A DNA stretch of 64,000 nucleotides from Haliclystus octoradiatus (taxonomy: Eukaryota; Cnidaria; Staurozoa; Stauromedusae; Haliclystidae): the NCBI GenBank assembly GCA_916610825.1, contig OU744446.1, positions 22,515,223 through 22,579,222 of the forward strand, written 5' to 3'. The translations under genes and the position numbers were made by a program. Below are positions 30,373-57,700 of the stretch, one piece after another. The notes beneath the pieces are model-generated. The model was not told the DNA's origin. It saw only the letters and a list, made by a program, of their open reading frames with translations, and did no database searches. Numbering within the stretch: the stretch's first letter is position 1; every line of letters starts with the position of its first letter.

Positions 30373-32709
30373 ATGGCACAGTCTCTGTTTATTGCCTGCT
30401 CATTGAGATGCCTACAGAGTGATGCTATATCTACTGTGGAGCAAACTATTGATAATCTTCCTGACCATATAACGGACAGTCTGCTTCAACAATGCGTAAA
30501 GATGTCGAAAGTGAATGCCTTCTCAAAATTAATCGCAGTCTGGCCTAGGGATTATATCAGCTTTGATAATGGCGCTCGTCAGTGTGATCTTCATCGCCAT
30601 TATTTATTCATAAATTCTGATTCTGACTTCAACCAAGATTTGACAATTATCCTGATTAATCAAATGATACAAAACAAAACTGGAAAGGCACATAAGTTTA
30701 ACCTTGAATTGTGTCATTTAGGTGAGTTTTATTGCTATTGATATATATTTATTTTATCTCTTGCCTGAATCAAATCAGAGAAATCGTTGACATCACTGTT
30801 GTTGTGCTGTCAAAAAGTGTGATTTTACCCAGGGTGAAACAGTTATATAAGTCTACCTTCATCCTACATATCAAAGCGCTCTGATTTATATGTAAAGAGA
30901 ATTTATATGTGGTCCCCTGTATCAATTATAATTAATGCTTGTGGTGATGGACCTAAAGAAAGTAGACACATTTTTCCTGGTTGGCCTATTATTTAATAGT
31001 TGGCTATAATAATACATTATTGTTTATAAAATTAGGAGAAATTGGTACAAAAGCCATTATGCTCGCAGCAGTAAACCAATGTGAAGAATCAGTAAGTGCA
31101 TTATTATCCAAAGGGAAACACTGTCGTTCAACACGGTTGAAAGTTGAACATCATTCGACATGTGCTTCTCTGAGTCCACAGAGGACAATATGGTGCGACA
31201 TTGTGTTGAGCGCATTGGCACAGACATCAAGTGACCTGTATGACATTGCTATGAAAGCAATGAAGAGTCAGGGCAGTATTCACATCATTGCAACTGGTTT
31301 GAAGTCAAGTATTGCACCAGTTCTGCTGTTTCCACTTCTTGACACCATGAAGGTAACTAATTAATTCACTTTGAATTAGAAATGTGTGATATACCGGTAG
31401 CTCAAGAACAACAAAGCACAAATGTATTTATGAGATGTTCCATTATGTGACCTATAGGTTTAAGAAAATATATTACTGAGCTTGGATCGCTGAACACAAA
31501 CATATAAAACAGATAGATATACCGATTAATGATGATTTCGATTTAAAGTTTTCAAAATTACCTTGATATGGTGATAGGAACAATATAAATGAATGCATGA
31601 GAATAAAGCTCAGTCGAAAGGAAGGAAAACCCTTGAAAACCTATCAAAACAATAGCTAGATTTGTTTTGGAGCTGATAGAAAAGGAGGAATTCCGCTGAT
31701 TGGGGAAATTTCTTGTGCCTGAAATGGGACCACAGAGCATTTGCTGTAAAGGTATAATAATGAGTAGGCCTAGAACAAAGGCTCTCCTTACGCACAAATA
31801 AAGTTTAAACATGTCAGAAAAATTACAAAATGTCACTTTTTTGTCAGACACTTAAAAAGCTAGAACTTAGAAGCTTCAGCTTAATATTCTTATTATTTTT
31901 TTCTAGTTCGATGTTTCCGAAAAGATCCCAGGCTTAAATTTCATAGGCCTACTTCACTACTTGATAAATAGCCTATTCATAGTAACACTCTCTACCTTGT
32001 TTTTCATTGCATTTTGAGAAGTTCTTTCGTGCTGTAGAATTTCTAAGTATTTCAGCTACCATTCACACCCACCCTACTCTGGACTTACTTATTTCTTATC
32101 AATTTGTTATTTAAAATACTGCATAGATTAAGTTTTTATCTGAACATAACAACCTCCTATCCTACAATCTCTTCTTTTTAGGTTCAATATTTTAAAAGAC
32201 TTTTGATACCGATGTCTAACATGAAAGGCACACATTTACAAAAGCTATGCAGTTATCTTCAAAGGTTCAGTAATCTAGAAATTCTTGATATTTCCTACAA
32301 CAATTTAACCGAGGAACAATCAAATGAAATTCAGCATCTGGCAAACTCATTGATGCAACTTAAAAAACTAAAAGAATTACGATTGACAGGCAACTATCTG
32401 TGCAGTTCTGTTGACATCATAATTGAGTCGCTATGTCCGAGTATCAAACAGTTATATCTTGCTGGCTGCGGAGTTAAAAAGCAGCAATTGAAGTTGCTAA
32501 GAAAGATAAACGCAACAGATGAACTAACACATTTGGATCTTAGTTCTAATCAGCTGTCAGGAAATATCAATTCTGTTGTAAAATTGCTGGCAAAGTTGAG
32601 AAAACCTTTGAAAACATTAATCATGAAAGATAACCATTTCATTAGAACAGATATACTACTACTTGATTCAGAGTTAAGCGGATACTCTAATCTAATATAT
32701 TATTTATAA
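30373..32709 (+). CDS. LRRC14-like leucine-rich-repeat protein (three exons)
   Basis: Exons 30373-30721, 31036-31352 and 32182-32709 join in phase (1 and 0) into 397 residues. I chose ATG 30373 (MAQSLFIACSLRCLQSD) because it is the first methionine in frame. The N-terminal half has a 'LPDHITDSLLQQCVKMSKVN' and 'LIAVWPRDYISF' arrangement like the (L/F)PxELxxxLxxxAxxxxK...LxxxWPxxxLSF of LRRC14/PRAME-type proteins. Leucine-rich repeats fill the C-terminal half: LEILDISYNNLTEEQSNEI, LKELRLTGNYLC, LTHLDLSSNQLSGNI, LKTLIMKDNHF. LRRC14 members are near 490 residues, so this one is short at the C-terminus. LRRC14 relatives act in ubiquitin-ligase or IKK contexts; the function here is unproven. AATAAA at 32750. 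Convergent with TYW5. Confidence 0.75.
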
Positions 32710-32851
32710 ACATCTTGAATTATTAATTTTAATAGTAACTGCTTCATTCAATAAATAAATAAAATATTTTTGTATCAAATTTAATATGAACAGTAATTCT
32801 ATTGTAAATAAAATCATCAATAATATATCAAATATAAATATGGTTTAGTAC

Positions 32852-46738
<13,887 letters not shown>

Positions 46739-46936
46739 TGCCAGTTTTTAGTAGAATTATTCAGCAGATAGGGACATCTTGAAACTAGTGTGTCCTAAAT
46801 CAATCAAACGCAAGTTAGCGCTTTACAATGTCTGGCGAAAACAAGCAACTTCATATGAACTTCATGTTAGACCTGTTCCACATGTCCCTGTACTTCACTT
46901 TATCTGGGGCCGCCATAGACTTATTAGAACATCGGG

Positions 46937-47039
46937 TAGCCTACTCGCAGACTCACTGTCAAAATGTGACTTTGGTAAACAGTAGACTGTCTACTGTTTA
47001 CCAAGTTTACATTTTGACAATGAGTCTGCGAGCAGGCTA
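46937..47039. repeat. 103-bp near-perfect palindrome upstream of TYW5
   Basis: The half 46937-46987 (tagcctactcgcagactcac ... ggtaaacagtagac) is followed with no spacer by its reverse complement, with about four mismatches. It would form a cruciform or a transcript hairpin of about 50 bp. It lies 199-301 bp upstream of the TYW5 start codon. Confidence 0.85.
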
Positions 47040-48794
47040 AGTAGAGGGCGAGCGCAGAGAAATAGTGGGCCTTGTAAGAGCTGGGCCAACTTCATGTCGG
47101 CAGCCATGGCAACTTTTCTGATTCGGATTCGGATTTGGGAGATTGGAACTGAATCATATAGAAACTGATCGGATCGTTACCGTTTACGAAACGTGTTCTG
47201 CTTTACAGAATTCAATACTAACCCCCGCGTCCAGCCAATCCAGCCCTCGGTATATTTCTAAGTAAAACGGTAGCGTATCGGCGTTATACATGGAACATTA
47301 GATTAGACACGCTCAATACAGTACACTAGGAGTTAGAAATTGTAATAATGCTGCAAGCAAATGTTACTGAATAGTAAGATGTAATGTTAGATTGATAATC
47401 TGGATATAATTTATAAAGTATTTTCACAGTGGCTGTTAATAGTAATTGGGCTAATAAAGGAGGTAATTTGTATTTTTATAAAAACTGATATCAATTCGTT
47501 CTGCGAAAGATCGAGAGTCTGGAGCTCTATCTGAGCATGATCTGAGACGGGCGGCGCATCTGCAAATATTAAAGTAGCAATATCCAAAACAGTAGTCGAT
47601 AAGGTCATCAAGTCATTAAATTGAATTGTGCACATACTGTCCAATAATTTCTTGAAAGACCGAGTAATTTCAATGGTGACAATTGTAATGATAAAGTCAT
47701 AATATTAACACCTTCTTTCTTCATTGTAAGCAAAGAAAATGTATACGCTTACGCTGTATAGTTCAGATCCATGAAGCAATGAATGCCAATGATGACGACT
47801 TATTTGGATCCTGAATTCAAAGTCTACTCAATGTGATATCCGCTATTACGTAACTATCGGCATTCCATTAACACCAAAAATTTTGAGTGAGACGAATGGA
47901 TTTATTAGAACAATATGGTTTAGAAAGCACTCCTCGCACGGCTCGCAGCAATTAAAAATTTCCATTTTGCAAGTGAGATGGAAATATTTGAGATGCGTAT
48001 AATCCAATAACGGTGAAAATAAACTAAGAACGCTTGCATTAAATGTCTTGGACCCGACTTTGGACAATTCCATGTTCCATTTAAGCGATGTATTTAAAAA
48101 TAAATCACGAATAAAATCCCACATATAACACCTAGCATTTTGAGGAGGCTATTCTCAATTGCCATCTGCTAGCCCAGTGTTGAAGGTCTGTTAGAGACTG
48201 CTGAAATAGGGTAACATCTAAAAAAATCAACTTTGGAGAAATAAGGATCTTTGAGGGTCAGTAAAGTGAGTCTGAAGTTAGATCGCATTCCTCAAAACGT
48301 ACTGTCAATCACCCAACTTGAAAACGTCCCCCTCTGCCTTCCTCTGCATGCGCCCTGCGCTATTGTGATTCAGTGCCTGATGATTATCTTTTTCCCGGGC
48401 GTTGGCATCTAGTCGAGTGTGGTACCGGGGATGTGACCGAATAAACTATTATACTATTCAAAGTTTCATCAGTCCAGTACCTTCTAACAGAATAAACAAT
48501 CAATCATGGTATAGTTTTCGCTGGTATCAAGAACTATAATGTACCTTGATTCATATTTGAACATCAATATAAATCCAATAAATTAGAAAACTTTACATCA
48601 GTTCATTTCCTTATAGCTCGAACTACTCGTCTGATCGAAAAATAATCTAAATAATATAATCCCATCAGCCAATCAAATTTGGGGAATTAAATATATATCA
48701 TAGCTTCAAGTAGCTTATTATATTTATACTGCATATATCATACACGTATAAATTAAATAATTATTTATCTGTAGTTTGAAACATGGTTGGAAAC
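47040..48794. other. Intergenic sequence between KCNH 3' end and TYW5 5' end
   Basis: I see no coding exon. It must hold the TYW5 promoter and the KCNH 3' UTR. Both genes are on the minus strand. Confidence 0.4.
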
Positions 48795-51700
48795 CTATTT
48801 ATTTGGCAATGAAATCATAATGGCTGATTTTAATTCGTTTATATCTCTTTTCAGTGATGATATCTCATGCATGATCGATCCCATGCTACTTTCTATCATG
48901 TCTTTGGCGTCTTGTTGACACTTTGTCAAAGAATCGGTTGACGGCCTAATGATAACTTGTTCGCAATCACATCCAGACGAAAGAGAAGTTGAAATGGAAA
49001 TATTACTACCGTTGTTATATTCAGACATTATAACTGTGTCAGGTAGACTGTTGCTATGGTAATTCCTTGATGAATAGGTGGTGGGGCTAATTTGTCTTCT
49101 TCGACCAGGCAGTGAATGGTAACCAGTATTGAATGATGGACTTCTAAGTATTCCAACATCCCTATTCGTGTATATCAATGAATCAGTGTTAGGGGTAGTC
49201 TCTCCATTTACAATTTCCTCTTCAATATGACATTGTCGATTGCCTCGTAGTGAAGCGATTGTATCCTCGTTTGGGCGATCACCGAGGGCGTTTGATACTG
49301 TTCTCGATAGTGAAAGTTTATCAAAGTCAGTAGAGAAAATTGGTGGTATTGAAGGTAAATCAGGAAGACTAAAGCAACCATACATTGCATCGACCGCATT
49401 TAAATTTGATTGACATAAAGACGGGTCCCAATCTAGTTCTTGTCTTGATAATGCCAGTACACTGTCACCCTGCGTTTTATGTTGAGCATCCATACATTCT
49501 GCTAATAAATTTTCTTTGCTGTTTATACATTCAGCTTCTCCGTAGCTATCGTCTTCTCCATCAGACAGCTGGTTATCAGATCTCAATTGACCATGTCCAA
49601 TGCTTAATGTGTCGATATAAAATTCATCATTACTAATAATCAGTCTCTCATTAACTTCTCTGCTATTACATATATTAGGTGAAGCATATGCGCTGTTAAT
49701 CCGATCATCTACTGACCTATTATCTTCACTTCCAGAGTCATCTTCAATTTGTCGCAAGCGATTGTCTAATGATTCAATGCGATAGCCCGTTAGATCACGT
49801 GAATCCGTTTGCCGTAATTGTCTTTGCCATAGCGGCATCTCTGATAAACTAGCTGCTGACGAATTGGATGTTACGCTAGAGCGTGTACTACGCGGTGTTC
49901 TTGGCACGGAAATAAGGTCATCTTTTCCATTCAACGCTTGATCCCAGGGTTTTTCATCCTCTTCACATTCATCAATTGAATCTAAACGATTGGAGCGGCA
50001 GCTCGTTTCTTTCTAAGAATTAAAACAAATTAAAATATACAATAAAGTGACGAGGATCCGGCGATGAGGGTATCAGCTCTGGATCTAAGTAAGTAGTTGA
50101 GACGGTATTGCCCTACCCAAGGAGCCCGTACCACTCTTCTATGTCATCCTTAGATGGTACTCATTTGATGTTTTAGATAAAGTCAAGGCTGAGTTGACCT
50201 TCGTGGGATTTGAACCATCGTCGATCATTAACAGATCTATAGTTCGGTTACTCTGCCATCTGAGCTACTTGGTGAGACAAAGTGGAGTTCATTTCAACTG
50301 TAAAATCTGTGTTTTGAAACTATAAGTATGCCTTGTTGTTTTTCCATGTGTAATAACGATAATAGATTTTAATGAACACATAACATATTCAGAATTTGAT
50401 AGAATCCGACGAAAATGTCACCCTAACTACTATAAACTTGAAATCCCAGATATCTACCATCTGGATTAAACGCAGTGCAAACTGTATTCTGGATCTGGAG
50501 CCGTCGTCTGCCTAATCATCCTAAGTAGGTAGCAGAGTGTAGCGAATGGTTCCCGCTTACGGCTGTACAGAACAGCCTATATGGTCGCATTTAATTTTTC
50601 TTTACGTTGATTACCAAATTGTTTTATACGATATACTACAGCAATCACAGAGACTATTTCCATATATAGCTATTAAATATAGAACTTGTCCTATATGTAT
50701 ATAGTTACCGTTAGGTTGAAAACCATGTCATGTTTGAAAGATGTCGATTCCATGATTTCTGGATATGCTGACAATATCGAAATGACTCTATCTTTAGTTA
50801 AATACAACAAACTACAATACGTTAATGCTTTCACATCACCGTTTGACCTTCCGATTTGATTCTGTCGCCTGAAGATTTCTTCCCCAAAAGTGTCCCCTGA
50901 TCCTAAATTAAGCAAACCGAACGCATCATCATCAGGGTTATTGGCTCATCAGCGTAAATAGCATAATTAATTAAACCTGGTATAAATATAAATTGCGTCA
51001 TAGGATCTAATGAAAGATAATGCTTCCTCACCTAGAATTGCCACGATTGACTCTTTCTGAACAACTTCAATCGTGCCTTCTTGCACAAAATAAAACGATA
51101 CAACAGCATCTTTCTCTTTCAGTATCGTCTCCCCTGGTGTGAACTGCGCATGTTTGATTTTCAAGGACAAAGAACGTAGAAGACCAAGGTTCATAACACG
51201 AAACATTGGCAGATTTAAAAAATTGTTATAAAGCTGCATGGAGATGTCTGCTCTAAGTTCAATGGGAAACGAAGCCATGATCTGTAAGAAATACAAATTT
51301 AAATTTATAATTCCATCCGACAAGATTCTTCGTGATGCATATTTAGAAACTTAACGTAGCTCATGAGTCATGTCATCTCGGTCATGTCCGTCATGGTATA
51401 TCAAACATTAAGCAATTGTCTATCATTGTAAAATAAAAAGTATGTATGTTCAATGTTCATACATAGACGAAGGAAGAGCGCAGACTACGGGAAGAAAGTT
51501 GTGGTGCTGGGATTGTACCAATTTTAAAGAGTAGAGTCGTTTTTCCCTGTAATTTATGTGGGATAACTTCATATGCGCCTCCATTTCTTACGTATGCTCG
51601 CTAAGGGCCTATTGGGGATACTTGGGATCTGATTGTAAACATTTGTACCACGATGAAGCATAAGAATCCACACCATGTCATACCCAAATACACCCCTTCG

Positions 51701-54700
51701 CCCATGTTTCCTAATTTGCATTGACAGCATTTGATAGGACCGTTACCGTCTGATAGAGGCCATGGCTATAACTATTGGATGACATAGCCCATTCAAAGTA
51801 CTTGTTAAAACCAACCTCTTCTCTGTCAACCCCTTTGCTAACCGACCAACTTGTTAGAAAATAGTCTTCTATTCGCTTTCGTAAATCGCCTTCAATCCGA
51901 TTGATGTGAACAAACTGTTTAATTTCAGCCGACTTGGATTGAAACTTTGCTCTTTCCGCATACAACTTATGTATAACCGCTGTCATGTTACCAAATATGG
52001 CTGACTGGACAAGAGCTGAAAACAACAAAAAAGAACTGCGTGTTTATATGGATCATTCAGAACTGACAACTGATAGAATGGCAAGAAATTAACTAAAGTG
52101 TCACGCCTCAATGAAGTATCTATATACGCTAATCATAAGATTGCAAATGGAAAGCACTTTAGGATTTATATTCGTATATAACTCATTTTATAACCTCAAC
52201 AGTGATTCGTGGCCGGATGCCTCTCCTGACGCCAACCAATAGTACTGTACTCTGATTCTTGCAGATTACAGGCCGTAGAAGTAAACAATGCGTAGCAACG
52301 AGAAGCAACACAGGCATCTCAACGATGGGTATCGATTGGGTAGATTTCGCAATCATTTCAGGACATCATTTTCAAAATTATTAGATTATTTAATAATAAC
52401 ATTAGAAATTAATATTTTATCAAATCAAGAATTGACAGTGAACATTTCAATTTATGTGTCTTTCATTAAAAAAGTTACACCAAAAGGATCAGCGCAGCTA
52501 ACTAAATCTCATTAAATGCAACAATTAACTTGGGAGAGAACGTGCAATCATAGATTATCGAATATATAATCTATGGTGTAATGTATCACTTGGGCGTGCT
52601 CATTTTCTTATTCTAACTTACCTCCAATAAGAAGGACCACTATAGAAAAGAGCTTTTCCTCTAATGTGTTAGGAGCTATGTTACCGAATCCAACGGTTGT
52701 GAGGCTTGTTAAAACAAAATATAATGAGCTGACATATGTTTCTCTCTGAGAAGGACCCGTAGACAATGAATGGTTGATGTAGGGTTTATTAATCTGTTCG
52801 CCTGAGAAAAAGATATAACTATCAGCAACATCGATACATAATGCTGACGTATGACGGAGTTCAAAAAATTAAACAGAGACGCATATCATGGTAATTATTT
52901 CATAATGGCAACATATAAGTCACAATTAATTAATTAACAGGAGTGACATGACTCAAGTGAGATGAAAAATGAAGTGAGAACATATGCAACAGTTCGTTTA
53001 TAATCTATAGCACTGAGAAGTTGTAACAGTTTCCTTTCCTATCATATTTGTTGGAGCTATGGTTCTGTCAATTTCTACTGTGCAATCTCAATAACTTTCT
53101 GCCTACTGCAATTATATTGAACACTGCTTGACTAATCATATATTAGTCAATTTTCACTATAACGAGCTGTTGATCGTTTACTGTAGAACAATGTCATACA
53201 ATCGCTTGTCTCACCTAGAGTTTGCAGCCAACCATCAACGTCATTCACCCTCAATCCCCTGCAGCCAATGACATACCAGATACAAGATAGCCAATGACCA
53301 AGAAGAGCAAATGATAGCATCAACAATAACAACAAAATGACAGTGTTTTCTGTGTAACGACCAAAGCGACGTGCTGCTCTTGTGATGCGTAAGAGACGAG
53401 ATACTTTAAGGACGTTTACAGTCTGTCCCTATACATAACAGACGTCAACATTGACAATACACAATAATGTGTGCTACTATAAGGAAGGATGAGGAATTTT
53501 AAACATAATGCGATCTACTTGGCCTGGTTAGTATAGCCATATCACGATCCCTGGGGTAACTTTCGTACTTTTGGTATACGGAGTTGTTCATATATTAGAG
53601 GGTACCTATAGCAATTCTAATATCATCATGCATGAAAGCGAGATTATCATAAGGAAGGGGTTGTTCACTACATACCTTCTCAAAATTCAGAAAACATCTT
53701 AGGGTATGCTACACCAGAGGAAATTTTTGATGCACAATTTTATCTTAAAACCTAGTGTAAATTCTACTTCAATTACATTTAAATTTTTGCTCGAATGTTC
53801 TCTCTCATTATTTTAGGGTAATATTTCCTTTATTAAAAATTAATTGGGGTAACATTTCTATGGCCATCCTTCTAAATCTCCATTTGAACAACCCCGTCGA
53901 AGCGCAATGAAAGATATAATCTAATTGCTACCAATCCGTATTCACATTCCCCTTCCCGTTGCTCTGAACTATATGCTAATGATTACATTGTATAAATTAA
54001 GTAAACTTACCCACGAAGAGTTGATAAGAAGCAAGAACTCATAAGGAATAGCGGCCAAGAAATCTATTGCAAACCAATGAGTGACGTAATACTTTGCAAT
54101 CAAACCTAACTCAGTTACTAATTGCCCACTGTCCTTATCTATGTAAGTGGTGCGAAAATTAAGACCAATATCAGCCATAAAAATCAATTCAACTGTCAAA
54201 TCAAAAACTCTGAAATAGATCATGGTAGACGGTGTACCACTATCAAAGGCAGCATGGAAGGGTGTTACTATAGCAACATAAAGGACCAGCAGCAAAACCA
54301 ACCAATCCCAAACGAACCGAACACGACCGAAATGCATGATGACATAACGTGATGTTGCTTTTGTAGTGTTATTTGCATATTGTGTAGGATAAGATGGAAG
54401 GCTGCCACCAAGCTAAAATAATGAATAAACGGCAGCTGTTACATTGTATCGGCCAGTCTGCCACATAAAGGACCAGATAAAATCTCAAGCAATAAGCATG
54501 TATATGAAAGGCAAATATCCACATTAAAAGAACGGATTATCTTGGTTCATTGAGACGCTATCTTTTCTGTCTTAAATTGGACTTTCTAAATTATCGGAAA
54601 AATTATCTTTCAGACTAATTGGTCGCTAATGATAATAAATGTATACTGTTAAATTTTGAATATGACGATGTTTCATTGAGTGATAGTTTGTGCTCCTTCT

Positions 54701-57700
54701 CCTTCTTCTTACAAATGAGCGTATTGTATACTTGTAATATATTTGTAAGCAGAAAGATTGAAATAATTTGACGCAGTTATATATTATGGTGCAATTCAGC
54801 TTTCCTTGCATATATAAAACTGAAGAAAGGCTCGTCAACTATTTGGTATCCTCTTAGCAAAACTATTATATACCTTTGTCGAAGTCCCATTCGGCATTTG
54901 CTGTTGGCATTGCCCCTCATTAACTCTGCTGTTTTTACTTTGGTATTGCCGTTGGATATGAAATAAAACATCACGACTGAATTTACGTAACTTGGGTGTG
55001 TGCGTTGATGTATTGCTACTCGTAGTTGATTCTGAATGAAATAACCAAATAATCAAACATAGATTTATATTTTAGCCCCATAGCTAATGATAGACGAGGG
55101 AAGAGAGATATTTCATGCTCAGTTTGGAAGAAGTTATACAGTTTTATAGCATAATTTATAGATTGTATAGCACCTTTCGCTTATACGGGCGGGGGGCTCC
55201 CATACAATCGCTCCCATTGCATCGCATATACGGAGACGTGCCACTTTGAATGGGTATCCTTTAAGGAATTCTAAAACATTTTGGGGGATCGAATTCAAGA
55301 TTGGTAATTTTTTTCAATTATTATCTGAAAAATCTGAAAAATCAAATTTTGAGGCATATAGATTTTAGGATTAGTCAAATTTTGGGGTATTTTATCATTA
55401 GTATGAAATTAACAATACCTAGTTGATAAAGTTATTTTCAAGGATGTCAAAATTTCAATTGAACCCTTTTTCTCTGGAAGACAAAATGGTACATGTCCCC
55501 TATCTTGCATACACAAGGAGTGAGCCCCCCGGGAGCTTGCTAACACGGTATAGTTTGTGAAAAATCTATAGTTAGCTCGTATGATATTCAGCTTCATGGG
55601 ATATCATATCTCTTTTAATTTATCAGATTTTTGGATTTATTATTAAGAGTAATCAATGATTTTGAGAGTGAATTTTGAATGGCACACCTCTTCCTGTTAT
55701 GATCTCAGTCTCCAAACCAGACACCTTTTCATGTGTAATATCTTTGTGAGAGACAAGGAAAAGTACAACTGCTCCAGTCTCGTTTTTGATTGGTAAAATA
55801 TCCAAGAGACACCAAAAAGGGGCACCTGGATATAAAGTAACCCACAAGAAATATTCGTAGACAATACAAAACATCTATTTATTTACAAAATAGTAATGCA
55901 AACTAAAAACTCTTATCATTACATTATCATTGCATTTTTAATTAAAGCGTATCATGCCTATCGATTCAGGTGATATGATGCTATAAGAGTTCGTATATAG
56001 ACAGTATACGTCAAAGTGACAATAAGCCTTTAACTTCAAATCCAGCGTATTAGAAATATCGCTTTTAATTTAATGATTGTTACGGGTCAACTCAAAGCTG
56101 TAAATTGTCTCAACATTTCGATTTAGCCAAGATTTGATGCATAATAGGCGCATAGAATTGATTTTATTGCACTGTATGTATGAGTGTATAGCGGCAACAC
56201 CAGCACATTTTCACTCCGATTCTCAATATCTTTAAATAGAATACATCGTCAGAACAAATTATTTATTACCCCTGTCTCAAGACATAACATTTGCGAGCCA
56301 CCATATGTAGGGCTCACTATTCCTCATAAATAATTGTTTGTGTAATTCTGTTTTTCAATAATTAATTACGGCGCCCCATTCAAGGCTGTTTAAACCCGTT
56401 ATAAAAAGAAAAAGAGTTCAGGGATTATAGAATAGTACGAAATTGAAGATGAAATTTCTTGGCATCCATATTTCCATGTTACATAGATATCAGATAATCT
56501 ATGAACCAACATAGTTGTAAATGAATCATTAATATCACAACATTTAACAATTTCTTAACTGGAGTGATAATATAATGTCATGGAAATCGAAACTCAACAT
56601 TTTTAATAACATAATTTTTGGGTGTAGAATTGTTTGCAATTGTCTGAACTAATCCTATATATATATGATGTCATCATTGCTTATCTTTTTTTCATGCAGT
56701 GGATCATAACACAGTCAGACACAAATAAACAGATTACTCCCCATATCAGGGAAGCCATGATATTATCTATACTGTCGGTATCTGTTGTGCTGTGTCTCTA
56801 TTTGAAATTGACAGTACACATATCAAAATGAAGCTCGCATGTACTCTTGTAAAATTCTGATATAGATATATATATAAATATATATATTTATTGACTTTAA
56901 TGCATGCACTTTTGAATACCTTGGTATTGATTTCCATTATGTGAAATTAAAGGTCACGTAAATTAGTCTACCCCTCTTGCGAAAATTTACGAAATATAAC
57001 ATATCTTGAGACTCTCGACACAAATGATAGAACGGACTCCGGCTGTTCAAACTACTCTACGGTCCTGTTCGGCGTACTTTATGAATTGAATAGTGTAATA
57101 GACTTACCTGATTTCTTATAGAACTGTATCTCGCATGTAAGTTCTGCTTTAGTAGACAATGCATTGCTGATCCTCAAGCATGACTCAGCTCCAGTACTCA
57201 TGCCAGCAAGAAAACCACACGAACAACTCTGCTGCATAAGTTCTGTACGAGAGAACCCTGTCAATTGACAAAAGCCATCGCTACAGTAGACTATCTGATA
57301 ATTACGATCAGCTTGTGCATTGCCAAGGATGAAATTGCTCACTAAAATAAATTTTACAAAAGATTAGCAAGTTTAACGTTGTCGACATTCCACATCGCAT
57401 TCTGCTCTGTATGAGCATATTACACTGCAATATTAAGTTTAGCAGCAGCTGTATATAATACTCGTCATCTCACTCTCAAGTGCATCTGACCCGGCTATTA
57501 GAAATCTTCCCTCCGGTCATATATCAGATTCAGTGGCATTGACCTGGCAAACGTTCATTGATATGGATATGGGCACTAGAACGCAAGTATTTGTAGGCAT
57601 AACTTTGCACTTTCAAGTATTGATCATACAGTAGCAGGTACATGGGCTCTTACAAGACATGAGAGCTTGAAGACTGCAAGACTTCCAATAAATCCGCAAA

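Noticed and set aside
46779-47040. Plus-strand frames upstream of TYW5
   Set aside because: They run into the palindrome and have no recognisable domain or splice context.
50205-50267. Functional tRNA gene
   Set aside because: A and B boxes are present but the anticodon arm does not pair, and SINE-like tail sequence follows, so I call it a SINE.
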